Positions 16,783 through 24,208 of a stretch of 64,000 nt of DNA are shown in pieces (positions within the stretch are counted from its first letter, which is position 1; every line of letters starts with the position of its first letter). Made by a program: the position numbers and the translations under genes. Below the pieces are notes generated by a model. That model was not told where the DNA came from. It searched no databases and saw only the letters and a program-made list of their open reading frames with translations. Source of the stretch: Mycolicibacterium lacusdiani (GTDB taxonomy: Bacteria > Actinomycetota > Actinomycetes > Mycobacteriales > Mycobacteriaceae); assembly GCF_021916785.1 (NCBI RefSeq), contig NZ_JAKCFC010000006.1, positions 248,001 to 312,000 on the forward strand. The letters are read 5' to 3'.

Positions 16783-16826
16783 GGCTCATAACCCAGAGGT
16801 CGCAGGTTCGAATCCTGTCCCCGCTA
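16783..16826 (+). tRNA. 3' fragment of tRNA-Met (CAT), probable att site
   Basis: Reading from GG then the anticodon loop CTCATAA, the sequence continues with the 3' anticodon strand CCCAG, variable loop AGGTC, T-arm GCAGG-TTCGAAT-CCTGT, acceptor strand CCCCGCT and discriminator A. The 5' partner strands are absent: only two anticodon-stem pairs survive, and no D-arm or 5' acceptor AGCGGGG precedes it. This is therefore not a functional tRNA. The break inside the anticodon stem is where tyrosine integrases commonly cross over. The right flank includes a terminator, as for a host tRNA gene. Confidence 0.75.
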
Positions 16827-16835
16827 CTAGGTAGG

Positions 16836-16865
16836 ACGGCCCTCGGAGATCTCTCCGGGGGCCGT
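16836..16865 (+). terminator. hairpin terminator after the tRNA fragment
   Basis: A 13-bp stem (16836-16848 with 16853-16865, one G-T pair) closes a 4-base ATCT loop, with TCTCT following. It starts ten bases after the tRNA 3' end, where a tRNA transcript would stop, supporting the view that DNA to the right is the original chromosome. Confidence 0.75.
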
Positions 16866-17011
16866 TCTCTATTCCTGGACGAACTCGCAACCCCCCGGCG
16901 CGGCCACGCACCCGCTATGGTCACAACGTCTTGACACCTGCGTCAATCGCGGCAGGTCTGGACTCGGCACCCCGGCGACTCGATGCAGGGGACGTGAACG
17001 GGGAGTGCGGG

Positions 17012-18127
17012 ATGCTGGCGAATGCGGGGAGCGTCGCCGTATTCGGCCGTCTCGTCCGCCAGTGGTGGGGTGAGCCAGTCGACTACGCGGCGCAAGTGCA
17101 GTACTTCGCCAAGCGCTCGATGTCCGGGGCCGTCCAGTACCTGATCGGGTTGGGCACCGGATTCGACGGCGTGATCTCCCTGATCCTCCTCCTGCCGTCG
17201 GCCAACTCGCGCGCGTCTCAGGTCGCCGTGGTCGGTTTCGCGGCCCTGCAACTCGCGTGGGGGTGGGCGTGGTGTGCACGGCCGTGGCCGTCGCGGAGGA
17301 TGTCGCTCGCGTTCGTGGTGTCGGCCGACATCGCGATCACCGTGATGGTGCTGCTGGACCCGAGCTGGGTGCTCGGGTCGTTCGGGTTCAGCTTCTTCAC
17401 CATGCTGTCGGTCTATCTCGTGTTCTTCGACGGCCCGAAAGCCCTCGTGTGTCATGTGCTGTGGATCCTGTTGACGACGGCGGCATTCGCCGTGCACGTC
17501 AGCACCGCCGCGCAATTCGACGTCGTCGAGTTCACCGCGAAGACCTTGATGTCGGTGGCGCTGGTGGTCGGCACTCCGTTGGGCATTCAGGCCGCGATCT
17601 GGGCGCTGCGCAACGACGCCAACGAGTCCATCACCGATCCGCTCACCGGCCTGCTGAATCGGCGCGGTCTGCACCTCCACGTCGGCGACCTGCTGCGCTC
17701 GAACGTGAACGATGCCGCCATCGTGATGGTCGTCGACCTCGACCGGTTCAAGGACGTCAACGACACCTTCGGCCACACGGTCGGCGACGAGGTGTTGATC
17801 CGCACCGCACGACGGATCAAGTCCGCGGTGCGCGGCACGGCCCTCGTGGCGCGGGTGGGTGGCGAGGAGTTCGTGGTCGTCGACCCGGGCCGTGCCCACC
17901 GCGACGTCGACCGCGTCCGGTACGCGATCGCCGCACCCGCCGAACCCCCGATCACTGCGAGCGTGGGCGTTTCCAGCGTTGCCCTCGGCGGAACCGCCCT
18001 AACCGGAATGGAGCCGGCGACCTGGCTCGACCGGATCATCGAACGGGCCGACCACGCGATGTTCGACGCGAAGCGCCAAGGTGGCAACGCGACGATCCAC
18101 GTACCGCCAATCGATGGGCATGGATGA
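17012..18127 (+). CDS. membrane-bound GGDEF diguanylate cyclase
   Basis: A 371-residue protein. An N-terminal half with about six hydrophobic segments (residues 40-200) is followed by a GGDEF domain. DPLTGLLNRRG marks its start, VDLDRFKDVNDTFGH binds metal/nucleotide, and the active loop is GGEEF (residues 283-287), all competent for making c-di-GMP from two GTP. The inhibitory I-site RxxD five residues before the loop is absent (RGTA instead), so product inhibition should be weak. ATG 17012 is preferred over upstream starts because of GGGGAG seven bases before it. First gene to the right of the att fragment. Confidence 0.85.
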   Translation: MLANAGSVAVFGRLVRQWWGEPVDYAAQVQYFAKRSMSGAVQYLIGLGTGFDGVISLILLLPSANSRASQVAVVGFAALQLAWGWAWCARPWPSRRMSLAFVVSADIAITVMVLLDPSWVLGSFGFSFFTMLSVYLVFFDGPKALVCHVLWILLTTAAFAVHVSTAAQFDVVEFTAKTLMSVALVVGTPLGIQAAIWALRNDANESITDPLTGLLNRRGLHLHVGDLLRSNVNDAAIVMVVDLDRFKDVNDTFGHTVGDEVLIRTARRIKSAVRGTALVARVGGEEFVVVDPGRAHRDVDRVRYAIAAPAEPPITASVGVSSVALGGTALTGMEPATWLDRIIERADHAMFDAKRQGGNATIHVPPIDGHG

Positions 18128-18246
18128 CGGCGGTGTCGACGGCCGCCCGCGTTCTATTCACCCCGTTACAAAACTGCTAGGGTCCCGGTCGTGGCGTGTT
18201 GCCAGGCCCGCTGTGCAACGTCGTCCGAGACCAAGAGGGAAGTGCC

Positions 18247-18615
18247 ATGGCAGACGCGATCGACCAGTTGATGGTCGCCAACCTGATCGAGGTGTTCAAC
18301 GAGCGCGACGGCGACACGCGCGCGGCGGCGATCGAGCGGACGTATGCGAAGGACGTGCGCTGGACCGACGACGAGGGCGTCACGACCGGGCATGCGGCCC
18401 TTGACGCGAAGTGCGTTGGGCTGCAAGAGAACCTGGGTGATATGCAGTTCGTCGCGGATGGCCCGGTCCGACGCCTGCAGGGTTTCGGATATCTCGCCTG
18501 GCAGCTCGTCGACCCGGCAAACGGTCAACCGTCGATGTCGGGCTTCGACGTCGCACTCATCGCAGACGGTCTGATCACCGATTTGTGGACGGTCCTGATC
18601 CCGCCCAACGGATGA
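18247..18615 (+). CDS. SnoaL-like/NTF2-fold protein
   Basis: A 122-residue protein with the NTF2 pattern: an N-terminal helix (IDQLMVANLIEVFNERDGD), the Y-x-x-D-V-R-W-T-D-D edge of a cone, and C-terminal strands ending in ITDLWTVLIPP. Proteins of this kind are small-molecule isomerases or binding proteins; the ligand cannot be told. GAGGGA is seven bases before ATG 18247. It sits between the cyclase and the dienelactone hydrolase on the same strand, with a 66-base gap to the latter. Confidence 0.75.
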   Translation: MADAIDQLMVANLIEVFNERDGDTRAAAIERTYAKDVRWTDDEGVTTGHAALDAKCVGLQENLGDMQFVADGPVRRLQGFGYLAWQLVDPANGQPSMSGFDVALIADGLITDLWTVLIPPNG

Positions 18616-18681
18616 CCTGATGTCCCGCGGCGCAGTGCCGCATCGGGCAACATGGCCACCGTCACGCCACGAAGGAGCGCC

Positions 18682-19386
18682 ATGCCCGAGATCCGCTTCT
18701 CCGCCCCGGCCGGGCCACTGCCCGGACACCTCGCCGCACCTCCGTCGTCGGAGCCGGCGCCCGGCGTCGTCGTGATCCAAGACGCCTTCGGGCTCACCAA
18801 GGACATTCGCGCCATCACCGACCGGTTCGCCGCACAGGGGTACCTGTCGCTGGCCCCCGCGTTGTTCCGCCGCGGCTTCAAGCCCGGCTGCGTGGTGTCG
18901 ACGATGCGGGCGCTGTCGACCGGTCGCGGCGCCGCGATCGACGACATCATCGCCGCGCGGGACCACCTGGCAGCCGATGAACGCTGCACCGGCAAGGTCG
19001 GGATCGTCGGGTTCTGCATGGGTGGCGGATTCTGCCTGTTGCTCGCGCCGCGCGGGGTATTCGACGCCGCCGCACCCAATTACGGCGTGCTGCCCAGCGA
19101 GGACCTGTCTGCGTTGACCCAATCCTGCCCGCTGGTCGGCAGTTACGGCGCCAAGGATCGGATGCTGCCCGGTGCCGCCGCCCGACTCGAGACCGTCCTC
19201 ACGGAGGGCAACGTGCCGCACGACGTCAAGGAGTACCCGAACGTCGGCCATTCCTTCATGAACGACTGGGGTACACCGTCACCGGTGCGCGTCGTCGAAC
19301 GGGTGACGGGCTTCCACTACTCGGAACCGGAGTCCGAGGACGCGTGGCGCCGCATCCTCGCGTTCTTCGCGACGCATCTGAGCTGA
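18682..19386 (+). CDS. dienelactone hydrolase family protein
   Basis: An alpha/beta-hydrolase of 234 residues. The dienelactone-hydrolase triad is complete: Cys112 in GFCMGG, Asp159 in GAKDRMLPG and His190 in NVGHSFMN. The family opens the lactone ring of dienelactones in aromatic degradation, though many actinobacterial members act on other esters. ATG 18682 has AAGGAG seven bases upstream and is preferred over the in-frame 18652. It is cytosolic, with no signal peptide, and converges on the cyclophilin-like lipoprotein gene with only a four-base gap. Confidence 0.85.
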   Translation: MPEIRFSAPAGPLPGHLAAPPSSEPAPGVVVIQDAFGLTKDIRAITDRFAAQGYLSLAPALFRRGFKPGCVVSTMRALSTGRGAAIDDIIAARDHLAADERCTGKVGIVGFCMGGGFCLLLAPRGVFDAAAPNYGVLPSEDLSALTQSCPLVGSYGAKDRMLPGAAARLETVLTEGNVPHDVKEYPNVGHSFMNDWGTPSPVRVVERVTGFHYSEPESEDAWRRILAFFATHLS

Positions 19387-19390
19387 CCGA

Positions 19391-19873
19391 TTACGCGGAC
19401 TCCACGGTCGCGGTGAACTCACCGGTGTCCCGAAGGACGGCTGGGATGTCGCCATCGACCTCGCCGATCCGCGAGATGCCCCTCCAGTAGCCGACGTCGC
19501 CGTAGTAGATCACCAGATCGCCGTCGGGCGACCAATATCCGAGGTCGCCGACGCGGGGGTCGTCGCCGTCCGGCATGCCGTCGACCGCCAGCTTCCGGGG
19601 CAGCGGTGCCGTCTTCTCCACGCCGTTGAGGTCGGCGAACGTCAACGTCACGGGCAACAGTGTTCTCAGGTCACGGGCGGTCGAGTTGTCGAACAGTCGA
19701 CCCGTCAACTCGACCTCACCGACGACGATGCGTATGCGGGTGGAGTCGCTCGGTGACTTGTTGGAGGCCACTGGTGTCGGATCGCCGGACTGCGCGGCGG
19801 GCGACGGTGCGGAACTGCAGCCCGTCACCAGCACCCCGGCCAGCGCGGCGACCAATGCGTTGAGCGGTCTCAC
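19391..19873 (-). CDS. cyclophilin-like domain lipoprotein
   Basis: A 160-residue protein. The N-terminal lipoprotein signal ends in LVTGC with Cys19 as the lipidation site. A Ser/Pro-rich linker is followed by a cyclophilin-like domain (RIRIVVGEVELTGRLFDN, then PVTLTFADLNGVEK, LGYWSPDGDLVIYYGD and IGEVDG). Such domains bind ligands and lack proline-isomerase residues. The GTG start overlaps the stop of the XRE regulator gene (GTGA), so translation is coupled. That a surface lipoprotein is made together with a regulator suggests a sensing or buffering role, which is inference. Confidence 0.8.
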   Translation of the reverse strand: MRPLNALVAALAGVLVTGCSSAPSPAAQSGDPTPVASNKSPSDSTRIRIVVGEVELTGRLFDNSTARDLRTLLPVTLTFADLNGVEKTAPLPRKLAVDGMPDGDDPRVGDLGYWSPDGDLVIYYGDVGYWRGISRIGEVDGDIPAVLRDTGEFTATVESA

Positions 19874-20757
19874 GTCGAATGCTGCCCGGACTCGGCCTCG
19901 ACCGGCTGATTCGCCGTCCACGACGCCAGCAGGTCGAGCGCATGCGCAGTGGGGGAGGCGGGTTCGGCGACGTAGAGCGTCAGGGTGAGTCCTGGGTCGG
20001 AGATCATGTCGACGCTCTCGTAGAACAGTTCGAGATCGCCGACGACGTCGTGGTGGAACGTCTTCGCCCCGGCCCCGTGCGTCCGGACGTCGTGGGCTCC
20101 CCACCGCCGCCTGAACTCCTTGCTGCGGGTGGACAATTCGCCGACCAGATCTTGGAGCGCAGTATCGTGCGGGTCGCGGCCTGCCTCCGTGCGGAGGATG
20201 GCGACGCAGATGTCGGCCGCCTCGTCCCAGTGCGGATAGAACGTGTGCGAATCCTCGTGCAGGAACGTGAACCGGGCGAAGTTGGGCGGTCGGCCGGGAT
20301 CGCTGTCGTACAGCGCCGCGTGCATGCCCCTGCCGAGGTGATTGACGGCAAGCAGATCCATCCGACCGTTGCGGACGATCGCCGGAGCGGTGAAGTGATC
20401 GAGCGCCCACTGCAGGCTCGGGCGCGGGACCCAGCGCTTGGCAGGTCGTCGTCGCGGCCGCATGCCTGCGCTGGTGCCGTCCGCCGCGTGCGCGAGGTGG
20501 AACAGGTGAGCGCGTTCGGCGTCGTCGAGCTGCAGGGCCCTGGCGATCGCATCGAGGATCGACGCGGAGACGCCGGCCAACCCGCCGCGCTCGAGCTTGC
20601 TGTAGTACTCGATGCTGACCCCGGCAAGCGAAGCGACCTCGCCGCGGCGCAGCCCCGGGACGCGGCGCTTGCCGTATTCGGGAATGCCCGCCTGCTGCGG
20701 TGTGATCTTGGCCCGCCGCGACATCAAGAATTCGCGAACCTCGGCACGGTTGTCCAT
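19870..20757 (-). CDS. XRE/MmyB family transcriptional regulator
   Basis: A 295-residue regulator. The N-terminal Cro/C1 helix-turn-helix includes GKRRVPGLRRGEVASLAGVSIEYYSKLERG. The C-terminal MmyB-type ligand-binding (PAS-like) domain includes VRNGRMDLLAVNHLGRGMH and the YPHWDEAADICVAILR segment. MmyB-like proteins sense hydrophobic ligands such as fatty acids and usually regulate a divergent operon. ATG 20757 is chosen because MDNRAEVREFL is the usual N-terminus. It faces the MFS-hydrolase-cupin operon across about 163 bases, which is its probable target. Confidence 0.87.
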   Translation of the reverse strand: MDNRAEVREFLMSRRAKITPQQAGIPEYGKRRVPGLRRGEVASLAGVSIEYYSKLERGGLAGVSASILDAIARALQLDDAERAHLFHLAHAADGTSAGMRPRRRPAKRWVPRPSLQWALDHFTAPAIVRNGRMDLLAVNHLGRGMHAALYDSDPGRPPNFARFTFLHEDSHTFYPHWDEAADICVAILRTEAGRDPHDTALQDLVGELSTRSKEFRRRWGAHDVRTHGAGAKTFHHDVVGDLELFYESVDMISDPGLTLTLYVAEPASPTAHALDLLASWTANQPVEAESGQHST

Positions 20758-20920
20758 GCCGACCACGGTACGAGGGCTCCACCCGAGATGGGACGTACTA
20801 CCGATACACCCTTCGTCAGGGACTCCCAGGCGGCGTGGCGCCGGTGTTTCCTCGAATGAGCAAGCGCGGTCGCCGATTGCATCGCACCGCCCCCATCACT
20901 TCCCCCGAAAGGAGGCTCGA

Positions 20921-22165
20921 ATGACCAGCGCCACAACGGATGCCGACACCCGCCGACTGCCGTTCGTCACCTACGTCTTGGCGATCGGCACGTTCCTGAT
21001 GGGAACCACCGAGTTCATCATCGCCGGACTGCTGCCGGAGATCGCCAACGACCTCGACGTCACGCCCGCCCGCGCGGGCGGGCTCATCACGGTCTTCGCC
21101 GTCGGCATGATCGTCGGAACGCCAGGCATGGCGATCCTGACCTTGCGGCTACCCCGCCGGACGACGCTGGCCCTCGCACTGTGCGTGTTCGCCGTCGGGC
21201 ACCTGGTGGTCGCCTTCGGCTCGGGCTTCACGCTGCTCCTCGGTGCCCGCTTCGTCACCGCACTGGCCACCGGGGCGTTCTGGGCGGTGGCCGCCGTCGT
21301 CGCGAGCCGCGCCGCAGGCCCGGCGGCGAGTTCACGGGCACTGGGCATCGTGCTCGGCGGCGGCATGCTCGCCAACGTCATCGGCGTCCCACTGGGTGCC
21401 TTCGCGGGCCAGCTCATCGGCTGGCGCGGGCCCTTCTGGGTGCTCGCTGTACTCGCCGCTCTCGCCTTCGTCCTGGTCATCCGGTACGTCCCCCACGACG
21501 ATCCGACGCAGCCCCGGGCTTCCGTGCGGTCGGAGTTCGCCAGCCTGCGTTCCGCGCGGCTGTGGCTCGTGCTGGCGTCGGCCACGATGATCATGGGCGG
21601 CACGCTCGCCACCTACAGCTACATCGCGCCGCTGCTGACCGGTCGCGCCGGGCTGCCGGCGAATCTGGTTCCGCTGGCGCTGGTGGGGTTCGGCGTCGGT
21701 GCCCTCGCCGGTTCCTTTCTCGGCGGCCGTCTGGGCGACACCAGCCCGTATGCCACCACGCTCGTGGCGGCCGGTGCCACGGCGGCCATCCTGATTGCCA
21801 TCTGTCTCGTCTCTCGCCACACGTTGCCGACCGTGGTCCTCGTTGCGCTGCTGGGACTGACGTCGATGACCGTGAACCCCATCCTGATCGCCCTGGCGGT
21901 CCGCTTCGCCAAGCAGGCGCCCACGCTGGCGTCGGCGCTGAGCACCTCCGCGTTCAACCTCGGCACCGCGGTCGGATCGTGGATGGCCGGGCGTGCCCTG
22001 GAGTCCCCGCTCTCAGAGCTGGGGCCTCCGGTCATCGGCACGGTGATCGCCGCGCTGACGCTCGTTCCGCTCGCTGCACTGGCGCACGCACATCTGAAGC
22101 GCAAGGCCATTGAAAGTTCATTCCAACAATCGATTTCACGTCACACGAAGGAGTACTCGTCATGA
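20921..22165 (+). CDS. MFS transporter, Cmx/AraJ-type drug efflux
   Basis: A 414-residue, 12-helix inner-membrane carrier. The N-terminus (FVTYVLAIGTFLMGTTEFIIAGLLPEIA) is the hallmark of the DHA1 group that includes Cmx and AraJ, whose known members export chloramphenicol or sugars. ATG 20921 follows an AAAGGAGG site. The stop overlaps the next start (ATGA at 22162-22165), so it is coupled to the Tat-lipoprotein hydrolase. Expression is probably controlled by the divergent MmyB-type regulator. Substrate unknown. Confidence 0.88.
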   Translation: MTSATTDADTRRLPFVTYVLAIGTFLMGTTEFIIAGLLPEIANDLDVTPARAGGLITVFAVGMIVGTPGMAILTLRLPRRTTLALALCVFAVGHLVVAFGSGFTLLLGARFVTALATGAFWAVAAVVASRAAGPAASSRALGIVLGGGMLANVIGVPLGAFAGQLIGWRGPFWVLAVLAALAFVLVIRYVPHDDPTQPRASVRSEFASLRSARLWLVLASATMIMGGTLATYSYIAPLLTGRAGLPANLVPLALVGFGVGALAGSFLGGRLGDTSPYATTLVAAGATAAILIAICLVSRHTLPTVVLVALLGLTSMTVNPILIALAVRFAKQAPTLASALSTSAFNLGTAVGSWMAGRALESPLSELGPPVIGTVIAALTLVPLAALAHAHLKRKAIESSFQQSISRHTKEYSS

Positions 22166-23289
22166 CCGCACTCGACACCACGGGATCCAGCAGGCGCCGC
22201 CTGATGAAGCTGGCCGGGGGCGCAGCCGCGCTAGGCGTGCTGGCCACGGCGGGCTGCGCTCCGTCCGCACCCGAGGCCGCCCCGTCCGCGCCGTCATCGG
22301 CGCCCCCGTCGTCGACCCTGGCCGCGGGTGACACGTCCAACGGAGCGGACAACTTCTACACCAGCGACCGGGTGACCGTGCAGAAGGTGACGTTCAAGAA
22401 CCAGTACCAGATGAACGTGACCGGGAACCTGTTCGTGCCCAACGATCTCGATCGCAACGTCAAGAACGCCGCGATGGTCGTAGGACACCCGATGGGTGCG
22501 GTCAAGGAGCAGAGCGCCAACCTGTACGCGACCAAGATGGCCGAACAGGGGTTCGTCACGATGTCGCTGGATCTGTCGTACTGGGGTGAGAGCGACGGTC
22601 AACCGCGCAATCTCGTCGCCCCCGACGTCTACACCGAGGACTTCAGCGCCGCGGTGGACTATCTGCGCACCCAGTCGTTCGTCGACACCGAGCGGATCGG
22701 AGCGCTGGGCGTCTGCGGCAGCGGCAGCTTCGTCATTAGTGCCGCGAAGATCGATCCGCGGATCAAAGCCGTTGCCACCGTGAGCATGTACGACATGGGC
22801 GGCGCCAATCGCAATGGACTGCGCAACTCGGTGACCCCGGAACAGCGCCAGCAGATACTCGCCGCGGCCGCTGCCCAGCGCGACGTCGAGTTCGCCGGCG
22901 GGGACGTCGAATACACCGGTGGGACGCCGGAGGAACTCACCGACCAGTCGACGGCCATCGACCGGGAGTTCTACGACTTCTACCGCACCGCACGGGGAAA
23001 CAGTCCGGCGACCACGACGCATCCCACCCTCAGCAGCAACGTGCGGTTCATGAACTTCTACCCGTTCGAGGGCATCGAAACGATCTCGCCCCGCCCCATG
23101 CTGTTCATCACCGGCGACCAGGCCCACTCGCGGGAATTCAGCGAGCAGGCCTACCAGCTCGCCGCTGAGCCCAAGCAACTCGTCACGGTGCCCGGTGCCG
23201 GCCACGTCGACCTCTACGACCGCGTCGACCTCATCCCGTTCGACACGCTCACCACGTTCTTCGAGAACAGCCTGAACAGCCAGGAATGA
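22162..23289 (+). CDS. exported alpha/beta hydrolase with Tat lipoprotein signal
   Basis: A 375-residue enzyme. The N-terminus carries a twin-arginine motif (RRRLMK, residues 11-16) and a lipobox LATAGC with Cys32, so it is exported folded and lipid-anchored. The alpha/beta-hydrolase core has the oxyanion segment VVGHPMGA (about 106-113), the nucleophile elbow GVCGSG with Cys185 in place of Ser, Asp in ITGDQAHSRE and His in GAGHVDLYD. A Cys nucleophile is shared with dienelactone hydrolases and is seen in related homologues. Second gene of the MFS operon, start overlapping the transporter stop. Substrate unknown. Confidence 0.83.
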   Translation: MTALDTTGSSRRRLMKLAGGAAALGVLATAGCAPSAPEAAPSAPSSAPPSSTLAAGDTSNGADNFYTSDRVTVQKVTFKNQYQMNVTGNLFVPNDLDRNVKNAAMVVGHPMGAVKEQSANLYATKMAEQGFVTMSLDLSYWGESDGQPRNLVAPDVYTEDFSAAVDYLRTQSFVDTERIGALGVCGSGSFVISAAKIDPRIKAVATVSMYDMGGANRNGLRNSVTPEQRQQILAAAAAQRDVEFAGGDVEYTGGTPEELTDQSTAIDREFYDFYRTARGNSPATTTHPTLSSNVRFMNFYPFEGIETISPRPMLFITGDQAHSREFSEQAYQLAAEPKQLVTVPGAGHVDLYDRVDLIPFDTLTTFFENSLNSQE

Positions 23290-23312
23290 TCCCCGCCCCG
23301 AGAGGAATCACG

Positions 23313-23798
23313 ATGAAGAAGATCCTGTCCGTCACCGCCGCGTTGGCGGCCGTCGTCCCGCTCGGCCTGTGGAAGGCCACGCCTGCCGGTGCCGAACCGA
23401 CCATGGAGGTCTCGCGCAGCGACGCCCGGCCGGCCGGGAAGGGCCCTGCGGACACCTTCACCGGCGCCGTCAGCGTCACACCCCTGTTCGACCCCAACGA
23501 CGCCCGGCAGTCCGGGGCGGCCGAGGTCGGCTTCAGCCCGGGTGCGCGCTCCGCATGGCACAGCCATCCCGGCGGCCAGACGTTGATCGTCACCGAGGGC
23601 ACCGGCTGGGTCCAGCAGTGGGGTGGCGGCAAGCAGCAGATCAATCCTGGCGACGTCATCTGGACGCCGCCCGGGGTCAAGCACTGGCACGGTGCCGTCG
23701 ACACCGCGGCCATGACGCACATAGCGATCCAGCAGGTCGTCGACGGGGAGGTGGTCGACTGGATGCAACACGTCACCGACGAGCAGTATCTGGGCTAG
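23313..23798 (+). CDS. secreted cupin domain protein
   Basis: A 161-residue protein with a Sec signal peptide (MKKILSVTAALAAVVPLGLW, cut near AGA) and one cupin domain. Metal ligands are visible in WHSHPGGQTLIVTEGTG and PPGVKHWHG. It resembles cupins next to carboxymuconolactone decarboxylases and the mandelonitrile-lyase cupins, but export is unusual for those. ATG 23313 has GAGAGGAA upstream; the longer frame would disrupt the signal peptide. Third gene of the MFS-hydrolase-cupin operon, so transporter, hydrolase and cupin likely handle one extracytoplasmic substrate. Confidence 0.8.
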   Translation: MKKILSVTAALAAVVPLGLWKATPAGAEPTMEVSRSDARPAGKGPADTFTGAVSVTPLFDPNDARQSGAAEVGFSPGARSAWHSHPGGQTLIVTEGTGWVQQWGGGKQQINPGDVIWTPPGVKHWHGAVDTAAMTHIAIQQVVDGEVVDWMQHVTDEQYLG

Positions 23799-23834
23799 GC
23801 CGAGGTGCCGTCGCCCCCGGTGTGACGGCAGTAT

Positions 23835-23853
23835 GAAGGCAAGGCGTGCCTTC
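23835..23853 (+). terminator. possible weak terminator hairpin
   Basis: GAAGGCA (23835-23841) and TGCCTTC (23847-23853) form a perfect 7-bp stem with a 5-base loop between the cupin operon and the repeat-protein gene. No long T tract follows, so it may only attenuate. It separates two likely transcription units. Confidence 0.4.
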
Positions 23854-23953
23854 CGTTTACCGATCGCCTTCGGTGGCAATCCACGCGGCACCGCGCCCGG
23901 AGCAGGTCACTCCTGCTCAACTAGCCCGGTGCGGCCCGACGAAGGAGATTTTC

Positions 23954-24202
23954 ATGGCGATCAACGACGACGACATCACCACCTCGGCCGGCGGCGGCGA
24001 GGGCACGGCTGACGGCGGCTCGAATCCCGAGGGTCATGACGGCGGTGCCGACGGTTCTGCCGGTGGCGAGGGCACCGCGGACGGCGGCTCCAACCCCGAG
24101 GGTCACGACGGTGGTGCCGACGGATCTGCCGGTGGCGAGGGCACGGCTGACGGCGGCTCCAACCCCGAGGGTCATGACGGCGGTGCCGACGGTTCCGCGT
24201 AA
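23954..24202 (+). CDS. acidic Gly/Asp-rich triple-repeat protein, candidate modified peptide
   Basis: An 82-residue protein of very low complexity. A 13-residue head (MAINDDDITTSAG) is followed by three identical 23-residue repeats (14-36, 37-59, 60-82), each with NPEGHDGGADG. The composition is acidic and glycine-rich, without Cys, aromatic residues or signal peptide. The single His, Asn and Pro per repeat are fixed. AAGGAG precedes ATG 23954, and the stop is six bases before the JmjC oxygenase gene. Similar acidic repeat proteins in mycobacteria are sometimes labelled BatC without evidence. The leader-plus-repeat layout next to an oxygenase suggests a ribosomally made, post-translationally modified substrate (inference). 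Confidence 0.75.
   Translation: MAINDDDITTSAGGGEGTADGGSNPEGHDGGADGSAGGEGTADGGSNPEGHDGGADGSAGGEGTADGGSNPEGHDGGADGSA
23993..24199 (+). repeat. three tandem 69-bp coding repeats
   Basis: Copies lie at 23993-24061, 24062-24130 and 24131-24199. They differ only at synonymous third positions (for example AAT/AAC and CAT/CAC), so the protein repeats are identical. Silent drift with a frozen amino-acid sequence implies selection on the peptide rather than a very recent DNA expansion. Repeat number may vary between strains. Confidence 0.9.
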
Positions 24203-24208
24203 CGCTCG

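Larger units (their letters stand above)
1..16826. mobile_element. putative genomic island, tRNA-Met-proximal end
   Basis: The block from the left edge to the tRNA-Met fragment at 16783-16826 is visibly richer in A/T than the DNA to its right. It holds accessory redox genes, two large regulators and three broken genes. The tRNA fragment has no 5' half but is followed by its own terminator hairpin, as at the host side of an att site, so the island would lie to the left. No integrase is visible here; it would be expected at the other end, outside the window. The island assignment is inferred from gene content and the att-like fragment. The left boundary is not seen. Confidence 0.55.

Noticed and set aside
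16750..16826. A complete tRNA-Met gene
   Set aside because: No 5' acceptor strand or D-arm pairs with the 3' half, and three of five anticodon-stem pairs fail.
23954..24202. RTX-type calcium-binding repeats
   Set aside because: The Gly/Asp repeats do not follow the nonapeptide GGxGxDxUx pattern, and no secretion system is nearby.
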